From an uncultured Acetatifactor sp. (lineage in GTDB: Bacteria; Bacillota; Clostridia; Lachnospirales; Lachnospiraceae): a stretch of 14,155 bases of DNA. The position numbers were made by a program, and so were the translations under genes. The number at the start of each line of letters is the position of its first letter. Positions within the stretch are counted from its first letter, which is position 1. The notes beneath the pieces are model-generated. The model did not search any database. It was not told the origin of the DNA and saw only the letters and a program-made list of their open reading frames with translations. The stretch covers positions 1 through 14,155 of the forward strand of contig CANRZC010000025.1 of the NCBI GenBank assembly GCA_947644185.1, read 5' to 3'. Below, one piece after another: positions 7,547-14,141 of this stretch.

Positions 7547-9742
7547 ATGAGTGGATATAAACGTGCGCAATTGGGGGATGGGAAATGGGTTTCCACAGGA
7601 GGCAGGTGCCAGACGCCGTTGTTTCGGGGCGTTTTTACTCTGCCTGAGATAGAGGAGGCTTCCATCACCCTGGCGGTGCTTGGATTCTTTGCGCTATACT
7701 TGAACGGAAAGCCAGTGGGAGAGGATCTGTTCCTGTCTCTGGCCAGCGAATATGAGAAAAGGACGAATCTGATCTATGGCGGCAAGCCCTTTCAGGAGGA
7801 ATTCCGCTTCCGCCTGTATTGCCCGGTCTACGATGTGACGCCCTATCTCACAGAGGGGAAGAATACCATCTGTATCATGATGGGCCCAGGCTGGTATGAG
7901 CGTCCTGGGGAGGGGTATGGCCCCATCAAGCTTTGCTATCACATAAGCTACCGGGACAAGAACGGACGCCAGGGCAGCCTGGTATCTGACGAGAGCTTAA
8001 AATGGACGCCGGGCTTTGTAAAGGAGGCAAATCTGTGGCTTGGGGAGACCCATGATTACAGAGGATACGAGGAGACATGGATGGAGCCCTCCTACGAAGA
8101 TGCCCATTGGGAAGGGGTGACGGTGGAGGAGCCAGTGGAGACCAATCTCTATGTGCAGGACTGCCCGGCAGACAGGGTCATTCGGCGGATCAACCCGAAG
8201 CTTATCGGCGAAACGGGGGATCTGCGCATCTATGACGCTGGAGAGCTGATCACAGGATATCCGATTCTTACATCAGATGCGCCTGCAGGGGAAGAGATCC
8301 AGGTCAGATACGGGGAACTGCTGGATCCACAGGGAAAACTGGAGGAGGAACACACCTATGGACAGCACACAAATTTTATCACAGGCGGCAGGCCGCGAAA
8401 GCTTCACTGCAAATTTACCTGGATGTGCTTCCGGTATTTTGAGGTGAAGGGTGACGCTCAGGTGGAAGACATTGCTGTCGTTCATAGTGATATTGGAGTG
8501 AATTCATCCTTTTCCTGTGAGGATGAAACCTTAAACTGGATTCGAGAGGCTTACATCCGCACCCAGCTGGACAATATGCACTGCGGCATTCCCTCTGACT
8601 GTCCCCATGTGGAGCGCAGAGGGTACACAGGGGACGGCCAGCTCACCTGTGCCGCGGCTATGCTGCAGCTGGATGCCAGAGCGTTTTACCGGAAATGGAT
8701 CTATGATATTGCAGACTGCCAGGACCATATCACAGGGCATGTGCAGTACACCTCTCCGTTTTTCACCGCAGGGGGAGGTCCTGGGGGATGGGGCTGCGCT
8801 ATTGTGGTGGTTCCCTATCAGTATTATAAGCAGTATGGAGAGCAGGATATATTAGAGGAGTTGTATCCCCAGATGCTCCATTGGTTTGACTTTATGGAGG
8901 CTCACAGTGAAGAGGGGTTGGTCACATCGGATCTGCCTGGTGTCTGGTGTCTGGGGGACTGGTGCGCGCCGGCCATGGGCTTTAATGAGCTGGACGCAAC
9001 CCGAGTTCCAGAACCCTTTGTGAACACTTATTTTTATGTGAAATCCATGGAATTGGTGCTTGCCATCAATCAGGTGCTGGATAGGCACGAAAACGACGGA
9101 CTTTTAAGAGAGCGGATAGCACAGAAGAAGCAGGCCATGATGGAGCGGTACTTTGATCCAGCTACAGGAGACTTTGCCGGAAACAGGCAGGGCAGCAATG
9201 CCTTTGCCCTGGATCTGGGGATGGGAGATGAGCGGACGTTTCGGAATATGGTAGCATATTACCGTGAGATCCAGAAATATGACACGGGAATTTTTGCCAC
9301 GGACATTCTGACCAGGCTTTTATTTCAGAGGGGAGAGGCAGAGCTTGCCATGAGCCTTTTGACCTCCAGGGAGGATATCTCCTTCTGGCAGCAGATGCAA
9401 AAGGGAGCGACTACAATTTCAGAATATTGGACAGGCCACCGGTCCCAGTGTCACCCCATGTTCGGGGCAGTCTCCAGGTATTTGTTTGAGTATGTTTTAG
9501 GAATCCGGCAGAGAGACCACAGCGCGGGATTCGGGCAGATTGTCATTGAGCCCCTGTGTATGAATGCCGTTCCCGCCGCCAGAGGACATATCACTACCAT
9601 AAAGGGGGAGATTTCAGTGGAATACGGAGCGGATTTCATAGCAGTGTCCCTGCCCTGTGACACAGAAGGGGTTTTGAAGCTTTCCGGGCAGGAATATGCG
9701 CTGCAGCCAGGGAAGAGGGTGCGGATCCAGAGAAATACATAA
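7547..9742 (+). CDS. GH78 alpha-L-rhamnosidase-like glycoside hydrolase, cytoplasmic
   Basis: The 731-residue enzyme is predicted to release terminal alpha-L-rhamnose from glycosides by inversion. The domain order fits GH78: an N-terminal beta domain of Bac_rhamnosid_N type (about residues 20-160), a concanavalin-like domain, a six-hairpin (alpha/alpha)6 catalytic barrel from about 320, and a C-terminal beta domain. The GH78 signature is clear: D351-C-P-H-V-E356-R-R-G-Y-T-G-D363, with the same spacing as the substrate-binding and acid residues of characterised members. E626 in I-S-E-Y-W fits the general base. ATG 7547 is chosen because AGGAG (7535-7539) precedes it by seven bases; the open frame upstream overlaps the preceding gene and lacks a site. 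There is no signal peptide and the protein is shorter than many 900-1000-residue secreted members, so it likely acts on imported substrate. Confidence 0.9.
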   Translation: MSGYKRAQLGDGKWVSTGGRCQTPLFRGVFTLPEIEEASITLAVLGFFALYLNGKPVGEDLFLSLASEYEKRTNLIYGGKPFQEEFRFRLYCPVYDVTPYLTEGKNTICIMMGPGWYERPGEGYGPIKLCYHISYRDKNGRQGSLVSDESLKWTPGFVKEANLWLGETHDYRGYEETWMEPSYEDAHWEGVTVEEPVETNLYVQDCPADRVIRRINPKLIGETGDLRIYDAGELITGYPILTSDAPAGEEIQVRYGELLDPQGKLEEEHTYGQHTNFITGGRPRKLHCKFTWMCFRYFEVKGDAQVEDIAVVHSDIGVNSSFSCEDETLNWIREAYIRTQLDNMHCGIPSDCPHVERRGYTGDGQLTCAAAMLQLDARAFYRKWIYDIADCQDHITGHVQYTSPFFTAGGGPGGWGCAIVVVPYQYYKQYGEQDILEELYPQMLHWFDFMEAHSEEGLVTSDLPGVWCLGDWCAPAMGFNELDATRVPEPFVNTYFYVKSMELVLAINQVLDRHENDGLLRERIAQKKQAMMERYFDPATGDFAGNRQGSNAFALDLGMGDERTFRNMVAYYREIQKYDTGIFATDILTRLLFQRGEAELAMSLLTSREDISFWQQMQKGATTISEYWTGHRSQCHPMFGAVSRYLFEYVLGIRQRDHSAGFGQIVIEPLCMNAVPAARGHITTIKGEISVEYGADFIAVSLPCDTEGVLKLSGQEYALQPGKRVRIQRNT

Positions 9743-9749
9743 AAAATGT

Positions 9750-9777
9750 TTGAAGGCTCAGGAAATTATGGTACAAT
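9750..9777 (+). promoter_or_regulatory. Sigma-A-type promoter for the tsaC-rpiB-upp cluster
   Basis: TTGAAG (9750-9755), a 16-base spacer and TACAAT (9772-9777) lie eight bases after the GH78 stop and 50 bases before the tsaC start. Four of six and five of six consensus bases match. No terminator separates GH78 from this promoter, so some transcription may also read through from the sugar operon. Confidence 0.55.
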
Positions 9778-9826
9778 GGCCTTATTCAAGGCAATCTCTT
9801 TAGGAACTGCTACTGGAGGAAAATTG

Positions 9827-10921
9827 GTGGAAACAAAACTCATTCACATAGATAAAAACTGCAAAGAGCTTACTTCCCAGGTAGGCTTGCGCCAGGCTGG
9901 CGAAATCATAAGAAGCGGCGGCCTGGTTGCCTTTCCCACAGAGACGGTCTACGGCCTGGGCGGGGACGCTCTGAATCCGGCTTCTGCAAAGAAAATCTAC
10001 GCCGCCAAGGGCAGGCCCTCGGACAATCCCCTGATCATCCACATTTGCCGTTTTGAGGATATCCACAGAATCGTAAACGATCTGCCCCAGGCTGCCGTCA
10101 GGATTGCGGATGCCTTCTGGCCAGGCCCTCTCACTATGATATTGCCAAAGGCCCAGGTGGTTCCAAGGGAGACCACAGGTGGCTTGGATACGGTGGCAGT
10201 GCGCTTTCCTTCCCACCCAGTGGCCCAGAGGCTGATTGATTACAGCGGCGGATACATTGCTGCCCCCAGCGCGAATCTGTCGGGAAAGCCCAGTCCTACC
10301 TGTGCAAAATATGTGATGGAGGACATGAATGGCCGGATCGAGATGATCATAGACGGAGGAGAGGTGGGCATTGGCCTGGAATCCACCATCATTGACCTGA
10401 CTTCTGCCAGGCCCCGGATCCTGCGCCCAGGCTATGTGACCCAGGAGATGCTAGACAGGCTATTGGGAAAAGTTGACATAGATGTCACAATCATAGATCC
10501 AGACAGCCATCAAGCGCCCAAGGCCCCTGGTATGAAGTACCGCCACTATGCTCCAAAGGGGAAGCTAGTCATCGTGGAGGGGGAGCCGGGACAGGTGGTC
10601 TCCTATATCAATGCAAAGGCCCTGGCTGAAGGGGCAGCAGGAAAAAAGTGTGGTGTCATTGCCACCACAGAAATGCTTGAACAATACCGTATAGATGTGG
10701 TAAAATGTATAGGAAGCCGTGAGGCCGAAGAAGAGATCGCAAGGAACCTGTTTACAGTGCTGCGGGAGATGGACGACGAAGGCGTGGACTGCATTTATTC
10801 TGAGAGCTTTTCGGACAAGGGGCTGGGACAGGCTATCATGAATCGCCTTCTCAAGGCTGCGGGGCATACCATTGTCAGGCTGCCTGCCAAAGAGGATGGA
10901 GATTCTAAAAATGTGCAGTGA
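9827..10921 (+). CDS. tsaC: L-threonylcarbamoyladenylate synthase, two-domain Sua5 type
   Basis: This enzyme makes threonylcarbamoyl-AMP from threonine, bicarbonate and ATP, the first step of the universal t6A modification at position 37 of ANN-decoding tRNAs. The 364-residue product has a YrdC domain (about residues 15-205) with F-P-T-E-T-V-Y-G-L-G, the K-G-R-P-S-D-N-P-L substrate motif at 61-69, and S-A-N at 148-150. The linker P-G-M-K-Y-R-H-Y-A-P (234-243), which gates the active site in Sua5 proteins, leads into a C-terminal Sua5 domain. Start GTG 9827 is preferred: GGAGGA (9815-9820) lies six bases upstream, and the open frame further upstream has no family similarity and overlaps the promoter. 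It begins a housekeeping cluster; rpiB follows after 43 bases. Confidence 0.95.
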   Translation: METKLIHIDKNCKELTSQVGLRQAGEIIRSGGLVAFPTETVYGLGGDALNPASAKKIYAAKGRPSDNPLIIHICRFEDIHRIVNDLPQAAVRIADAFWPGPLTMILPKAQVVPRETTGGLDTVAVRFPSHPVAQRLIDYSGGYIAAPSANLSGKPSPTCAKYVMEDMNGRIEMIIDGGEVGIGLESTIIDLTSARPRILRPGYVTQEMLDRLLGKVDIDVTIIDPDSHQAPKAPGMKYRHYAPKGKLVIVEGEPGQVVSYINAKALAEGAAGKKCGVIATTEMLEQYRIDVVKCIGSREAEEEIARNLFTVLREMDDEGVDCIYSESFSDKGLGQAIMNRLLKAAGHTIVRLPAKEDGDSKNVQ

Positions 10922-10964
10922 GCTGTGGCATTAGAAGTATCGTGGAAAGAGGAGGAGTGGGAGT

Positions 10965-11396
10965 ATGGTAGCAATTGGAAGTGACCATGGGGGATTTGCA
11001 TTGAAGCAGTGCATTATGAAGCATTTGGAGGAAACTGGAGTTCCCTACGAGGATCTGGGCTGTTATAAGGAAGAAAGCTGCGATTATCCAGTGTATGGAC
11101 ACGCAGTGGCACAGGCTGTGGCAGAGGGACGGGCTGAGAAAGGCATTGTCATCTGCACCACAGGCATCGGCATCAGCATATCAGCCAACAAGCACCCAGG
11201 CATCCGCTGTGCCTTGTGCGCGGACAGCCTGACGGCGAAGCTGACTAGGCTTCACAACGATGCCAATGTGTTGGCTTTGGGAGGCGGAATTGTGGGGATG
11301 AATTTGGCCATAGAGATTGTGGACACCTTTTTGAACACTGCTTTTTCCGGGGAAGCCCGACACCAGAGAAGGATAGATTTGATCGAAAAAAGATAA
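10965..11396 (+). CDS. rpiB: Ribose-5-phosphate isomerase B
   Basis: This cytosolic enzyme interconverts ribulose 5-phosphate and ribose 5-phosphate, supplying ribose phosphate for PRPP. The 143-residue length is normal for the RpiB/LacAB family. Visible signatures are the N-terminal I-G-S-D-H-G-G-F (4-11), the catalytic cysteine C64 with the following T-G-I-G-I anion-binding turn, and H98-N-D-A-N-V-L-A-L-G. The family usually reads C-G-T-G at the catalytic loop; here it is C-T-T-G, so the first glycine is threonine. ATG 10965 has GGAGG (10951-10955) upstream. It sits between tsaC and upp, and the pairing with upp is sensible because ribose 5-phosphate is the precursor of the PRPP that upp uses. 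Confidence 0.95.
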   Translation: MVAIGSDHGGFALKQCIMKHLEETGVPYEDLGCYKEESCDYPVYGHAVAQAVAEGRAEKGIVICTTGIGISISANKHPGIRCALCADSLTAKLTRLHNDANVLALGGGIVGMNLAIEIVDTFLNTAFSGEARHQRRIDLIEKR

Positions 11397-11434
11397 GAAA
11401 AAGATAGAATATACGAAAAGTGGAGGAAAAGAAA

Positions 11435-12064
11435 ATGGCAAATGTATTCATCATGGATCACCCGCTGATTCAGCACAAGATCGGTCTGATCCGCAGAAAC
11501 GACACGGGAACGAAGGATTTTCGCCAGACCATCAGCGAGATTGCCATGTTGATCTGCTACGAGGCCACCAGAGAACTGAAGCTGTCAGATGTGGAGATCG
11601 AGACCCCTATCTGTAAGACAGTGGTGAAGGAGCTCAGCGGTAAGAAGATGGCCATTGTTCCCATTCTGCGGGCAGGTCTGGGCATGGTGGACGGTATGTT
11701 GACCCTGATTCCCGCTGCAAAAGTGGGACATATCGGCCTTTACAGGGATCCGGAGACCTTAAAGCCTGTGGAATATTACTGCAAGCTTCCAGCAGACTGC
11801 GCGGACAGGGAGGTATTTGTGGTGGATCCCATGTTGGCTACAGGTGGTTCCTCTGTGGCGGCTATACGGATGCTGAAGGAAAAGGGCTGTAAGAACATTC
11901 ACTTCATGTGCATTATCGCTGCACCAGAGGGAATCGAGGCCATGAAAGCAGCCCACCCGGATGTAGATGTGTATGTGGGAGCCCTGGACGAGAAGCTCAA
12001 CGACCATGGCTATATAGTGCCCGGTCTGGGAGACGCAGGCGACCGGATCTTTGGTACAAAATAA
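11435..12064 (+). CDS. upp: Uracil phosphoribosyltransferase
   Basis: The enzyme salvages uracil by joining it to PRPP to give UMP. The 209-residue product has the expected length. It carries the PRPP-binding loop V-V-D-P-M-L-A-T-G-G-S-S at about 129-140 and the conserved P-I-L-R-A-G-L-G-M at 76-84. The C-terminal G-Y-I-V-P-G-L-G-D-A-G-D-R-I-F-G-T is the uracil-binding end of the family. ATG 11435 is chosen over the GTG at 11420, because GGAGGA (11422-11427) sits seven bases ahead of the ATG and would overlap the earlier start. It follows rpiB by 38 bases and is probably in the same transcript. Confidence 0.97.
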   Translation: MANVFIMDHPLIQHKIGLIRRNDTGTKDFRQTISEIAMLICYEATRELKLSDVEIETPICKTVVKELSGKKMAIVPILRAGLGMVDGMLTLIPAAKVGHIGLYRDPETLKPVEYYCKLPADCADREVFVVDPMLATGGSSVAAIRMLKEKGCKNIHFMCIIAAPEGIEAMKAAHPDVDVYVGALDEKLNDHGYIVPGLGDAGDRIFGTK

Positions 12065-12088
12065 TAGGAATATTGTCAGAAGCAATAG

Positions 12089-13285
12089 GTGCAAGTATGG
12101 AAGGCGGTGTATGCGTTGAGACATTGGAAGAGGGCAGGAGTCGTTCTGGCAGTGATTCTTCTGGTTACGGAATTTGAGCCTGTCCCCGGCATGCCCGTGG
12201 CTATGGCCACTACTAAGACCAGAGAAGAGATTGAAAGAGAACAGAGGGAGAAAGACAAACTCCAAAACGAACTGGACAAGACACAGGAAAATCTAAACAA
12301 TCTGGAAGGAAAGCGAAACAGCCTAGAACAGGAGCTGTCTTACTTAAATACCCAGATGAACACTGTGGTGGCGAATCTGGAGGAGCTAGAGCGGCTGACC
12401 AAAGAAAAACAGCAGGAAATCGCAGACACCCAGGCCGCGTTGGAGGAGGCAAAAGCCACAGAGGAGTGGCAGCAAAAGAGTATGGCTGCCATGGTTCGCT
12501 CTATGTATGAACGCCAGGAGGAAAACTATGTGACTGCACTGCTGTCTGCTGGCAGTCTGGGGGAGCTGTTAAACCTGGCGGATCGGATGGAAAAGGTAGC
12601 AGCCTACGATCAGAAGATGCTGGAGGCATATAAAAACAACAGAATCCTGATTGAGGAGCAGGAGGCCAGGCTGGAGACAGAGAAGGCCCAGCTGGAGGAG
12701 CTAAGTGCCAAAGCCCAGGCGGAGAGAGACAAGGTAACCGAGTTGATTGCCCAGGCCTCCAGCTCTATCAACCAATATTCTAGCCAAATATCCGATGCGG
12801 AGCAGAAGGCTTTAAACTATGAGGCGGAAATCAAGAAGAAGGAAGAGAACCTGGATTACCTGAAGAAGAAATTGGCGGAGGAAATTGCCATGTCTCAGGC
12901 CGCGGCCAACGGCGTCTGGCGCAATATTTCAGAGGTCACCTTCGCGGAGGGAGACCGAAAGCTTCTGGCAAATCTGATATATTGTGAGGCCGGAGGCGAG
13001 CCCTATGAAGGGCAGGTGGCCGTGGGAAGCGTAGTCATCAATCGGGTGCTCAGCAATCAGTATCCTGACACCGTGGTGGGAGTGATTTATCAGAGCTGGC
13101 AGTTTTCGCCAGTGGCCAGCGGACGGCTGGATCTGGCGCTTGCTGCCGACCAGGCCACAGACAATTGCTACCGGGCTGCAGATGAAGCCATGTCTGGCAT
13201 TACCAATGTGGGAAATTGTGTGTACTTCAGGACTCCCATAGAGGGACTCACCGGAATTAATATCGGCGGCCACGTCTTTTATTGA
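12089..13285 (+). CDS. Secreted coiled-coil cell wall hydrolase, SleB/CwlJ-type catalytic domain
   Basis: The product of up to 398 residues has a signal peptide (hydrophobic core about residues 17-26, likely cleaved near A-M-A at 38-40). A long Glu/Lys/Gln-rich coiled coil (about 42-285) resembles the N-terminal part of PcsB-like wall hydrolases. A C-terminal Hydrolase_2 domain (about 290-398) contains Y-C-E300-A-G-G-E-P-Y-E-G-Q-V-A-V-G, with E300 the expected catalytic glutamate. SleB-type domains are lytic transglycosylases of peptidoglycan known from spore germination; with a coiled coil they are also found in vegetative wall remodelling. The start is uncertain. GTG 12089 has only a weak site, while an in-frame TTG at 12116 behind AAGGCGG would give a more typical short signal peptide. 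It follows upp by 24 bases and is the last gene before a strong hairpin. Confidence 0.88.
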   Translation: MQVWKAVYALRHWKRAGVVLAVILLVTEFEPVPGMPVAMATTKTREEIEREQREKDKLQNELDKTQENLNNLEGKRNSLEQELSYLNTQMNTVVANLEELERLTKEKQQEIADTQAALEEAKATEEWQQKSMAAMVRSMYERQEENYVTALLSAGSLGELLNLADRMEKVAAYDQKMLEAYKNNRILIEEQEARLETEKAQLEELSAKAQAERDKVTELIAQASSSINQYSSQISDAEQKALNYEAEIKKKEENLDYLKKKLAEEIAMSQAAANGVWRNISEVTFAEGDRKLLANLIYCEAGGEPYEGQVAVGSVVINRVLSNQYPDTVVGVIYQSWQFSPVASGRLDLALAADQATDNCYRAADEAMSGITNVGNCVYFRTPIEGLTGINIGGHVFY

Positions 13286-13315
13286 AAACAATTCCGCCCC
13301 CGGGCGGAATTGTTT
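13286..13315. terminator. Strong hairpin ending the tsaC-upp-hydrolase transcript
   Basis: A perfect 14-bp inverted repeat, AAACAATTCCGCCC (13286-13299) with GGGCGGAATTGTTT (13302-13315), starts directly at the stop codon of the hydrolase gene. The GC-rich upper stem and the T-containing end fit an intrinsic terminator. It is also the opening hairpin of the tandem repeat tract. Being symmetrical, it could stop the convergent transcript as well. Confidence 0.65.
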
Positions 13316-13466
13316 GATGCTCGAACGTAGCGCAGCGGAGTTTGAGCTTCCCGTTCCATTCCGCCCCCGGGCGGAATTGTTTGATGCTCGAACGTAGCGC
13401 AGCGGAGTTTGAGCTTCCCGTTCCATTCCGCCCTCGGGCGGAATTGTTTGATGCTCGAACGTAGCG
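13291..13466. repeat. 67-bp tandem repeat, about 2.6 copies, palindromic
   Basis: Units begin at 13291, 13358 and 13425; the third breaks off at 13466. Units one and two are identical over all 67 bases, and the third differs by one base in the loop of its first palindrome (CC to TC). Each unit holds a 9-bp stem ATTCCGCCC/GGGCGGAAT. The two complete units also carry a second stem of eight pairs, GCTCGAAC with GTTTGAGC (one G-T pair). The tract fills the space between two convergent genes. It looks like a REP/BIME-like extragenic palindrome that has amplified locally, possibly serving as a bidirectional terminator. The near-perfect identity implies recent amplification or ongoing homogenisation. 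Confidence 0.9.
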
Positions 13467-13474
13467 AAAGCTAC
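13461..13474. other. GNRA-type hairpin at the end of the repeat tract, overlapping a stop codon
   Basis: GTAGC (13461-13465), loop GAAA (13466-13469) and GCTAC (13470-13474) form a five-pair stem with a GAAA tetraloop. It replaces the inner part found in the two complete units and overlaps the TAG stop (13471-13473, minus strand) of the DUF402 gene. It may mark the original end of the repeat element. Confidence 0.5.
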
Positions 13475-14082
13475 AACCCCAAACTATCCAGCCTTGCCTG
13501 GAGCCTGTCGAATTTGTCCCGATAGATCAAGGAGAGCAGATAATTCAGATTGCGCAGACAAAGAAGGGTCTGCTCCTTTGTGATCCACTCGTGCTCCATA
13601 GCCTCAGCTAACTCGTCCAGATCCACTACCTTTACCATTCCATCCGAATCGATAATCACATCTGCCAACAGGTCTGTGTAGGTCATACTCTCTTCTTCAC
13701 AGTCAAAGGTATAGTCCACGATATCACAATACCAGCGCAGAAGAGAATGATCGCTTCGGTACACCTTGCTGATCTTGATTCCCTCTTTCAGGAAAAAGCA
13801 GGAACAGCCATGGGAAAAGGCAGTTTTGGGATTTAAGGTATTCCATTTGGTGATGACAGTTTCTTCATCCTGTGCTACAATAATATCGTCCTTCAATAGG
13901 ATCAGGTCTTCTGGAATAATGCGTTTGCCATTGGCCGTAGGCGGCCCGTCATAAAAAGTATAAAGAGGGCTTCCTTTGCGCTCTTGCATACTTTTTTCAA
14001 AAATATGGTTTTCCTCCCAGAATTGTTCAATCTGCTTTTCTCTGTCTACAAAATTCAGAGTTGTATCCACTTTCTGGTACAC
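13471..14082 (-). CDS. Chimeric protein: isoleucyl-tRNA synthetase N-terminus fused to a DUF402 domain
   Basis: The 203-residue ORF has two parts. Residues 1-53 match the N-terminus of isoleucyl-tRNA synthetase as I know it: L-N-F-V-D-R-E-K, F-W-E-E-N, I-F-E-K-S-M, then Y-T-F-Y-D-G-P-P-T-A-N-G-K. In the synthetase this is followed by P-H-I-G-H, the ATP-binding HIGH motif; here it switches to R-I-I-P-E-D, so no synthetase activity is possible. Residues ~54-203 form a DUF402 domain (PF04167), a family including nucleoside di/triphosphate phosphatases and FomD. It has its acidic metal-binding pattern: Y118-C-D120-I-V-D123, then L-L-A-D141-V and K151-V-V-D154-L-D156-E157. Translation starts at GTG 14082 behind AGGAGG (14092-14097) at nine bases. 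It is convergent with the wall hydrolase. It may be a working nucleotide phosphatase with a borrowed start and leader, or a recombination scar. Confidence 0.85.
   Translation of the reverse strand: MYQKVDTTLNFVDREKQIEQFWEENHIFEKSMQERKGSPLYTFYDGPPTANGKRIIPEDLILLKDDIIVAQDEETVITKWNTLNPKTAFSHGCSCFFLKEGIKISKVYRSDHSLLRWYCDIVDYTFDCEEESMTYTDLLADVIIDSDGMVKVVDLDELAEAMEHEWITKEQTLLCLRNLNYLLSLIYRDKFDRLQARLDSLGL
13924..14082 (-). other. Isoleucyl-tRNA synthetase N-terminal fragment (53 codons) in the chimera
   Basis: This segment supplies the start codon and the first 53 codons of the fused gene. The similarity to the ileS product ends at Gly-Lys immediately before the position of the HIGH motif. Nothing in the following DUF402 part resembles the synthetase. 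The junction at about 13924 reads GGC AAA CGC, close to what the synthetase gene itself would have (GGC AAA CC), so short homology may have guided the join. Recognition is from memory of the family, not from a search. Confidence 0.8.
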
Positions 14083-14099
14083 TAAAATCTACCTCCTGA

Positions 14100-14141
14100 T
14101 CAATATAGCTGCAAATCAATTATCGTATCACCTTTATTCAT
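14100..14141 (-). CDS. Possible 13-residue leader peptide upstream of the chimeric gene
   Basis: On the minus strand ATG 14141 is preceded at six bases by a full AGGAGG (14148-14153) and opens a frame of 13 codons ending in TGA at 14100: M-N-K-G-D-T-I-I-D-L-Q-L-Y. The stop lies 17 bases before the GTG of the chimeric gene, three bases from the next AGGAGG. The peptide resembles nothing I know. It may be a translated leader that couples to the next gene, the severed start of another ORF, or chance. The window ends 14 bases upstream, so no promoter or T-box can be judged. Confidence 0.3.
   Translation of the reverse strand: MNKGDTIIDLQLY

Noticed and set aside
9746..9826. Upstream extension of the tsaC gene
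   Set aside because: It covers the promoter and ribosome binding site and has no similarity to the family; GTG 9827 follows GGAGGA at six bases.
9800..10216. Minus-strand ORF of 138 codons opposite tsaC
   Set aside because: Antisense shadow of a conserved gene, with no recognisable domain.
11759..12265. Minus-strand ORF of 168 codons opposite upp
   Set aside because: Antisense to upp and the hydrolase start; no supported start or domain.
12929..13426. Minus-strand ORF of 165 codons with repeated peptide segments
   Set aside because: Its repeats come only from translation of the 67-bp DNA tandem repeat, and it lies antisense to the well-supported hydrolase gene without a good ribosome binding site.
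13291..13466. CRISPR array
   Set aside because: Units are contiguous 67-bp copies with no variable spacers.
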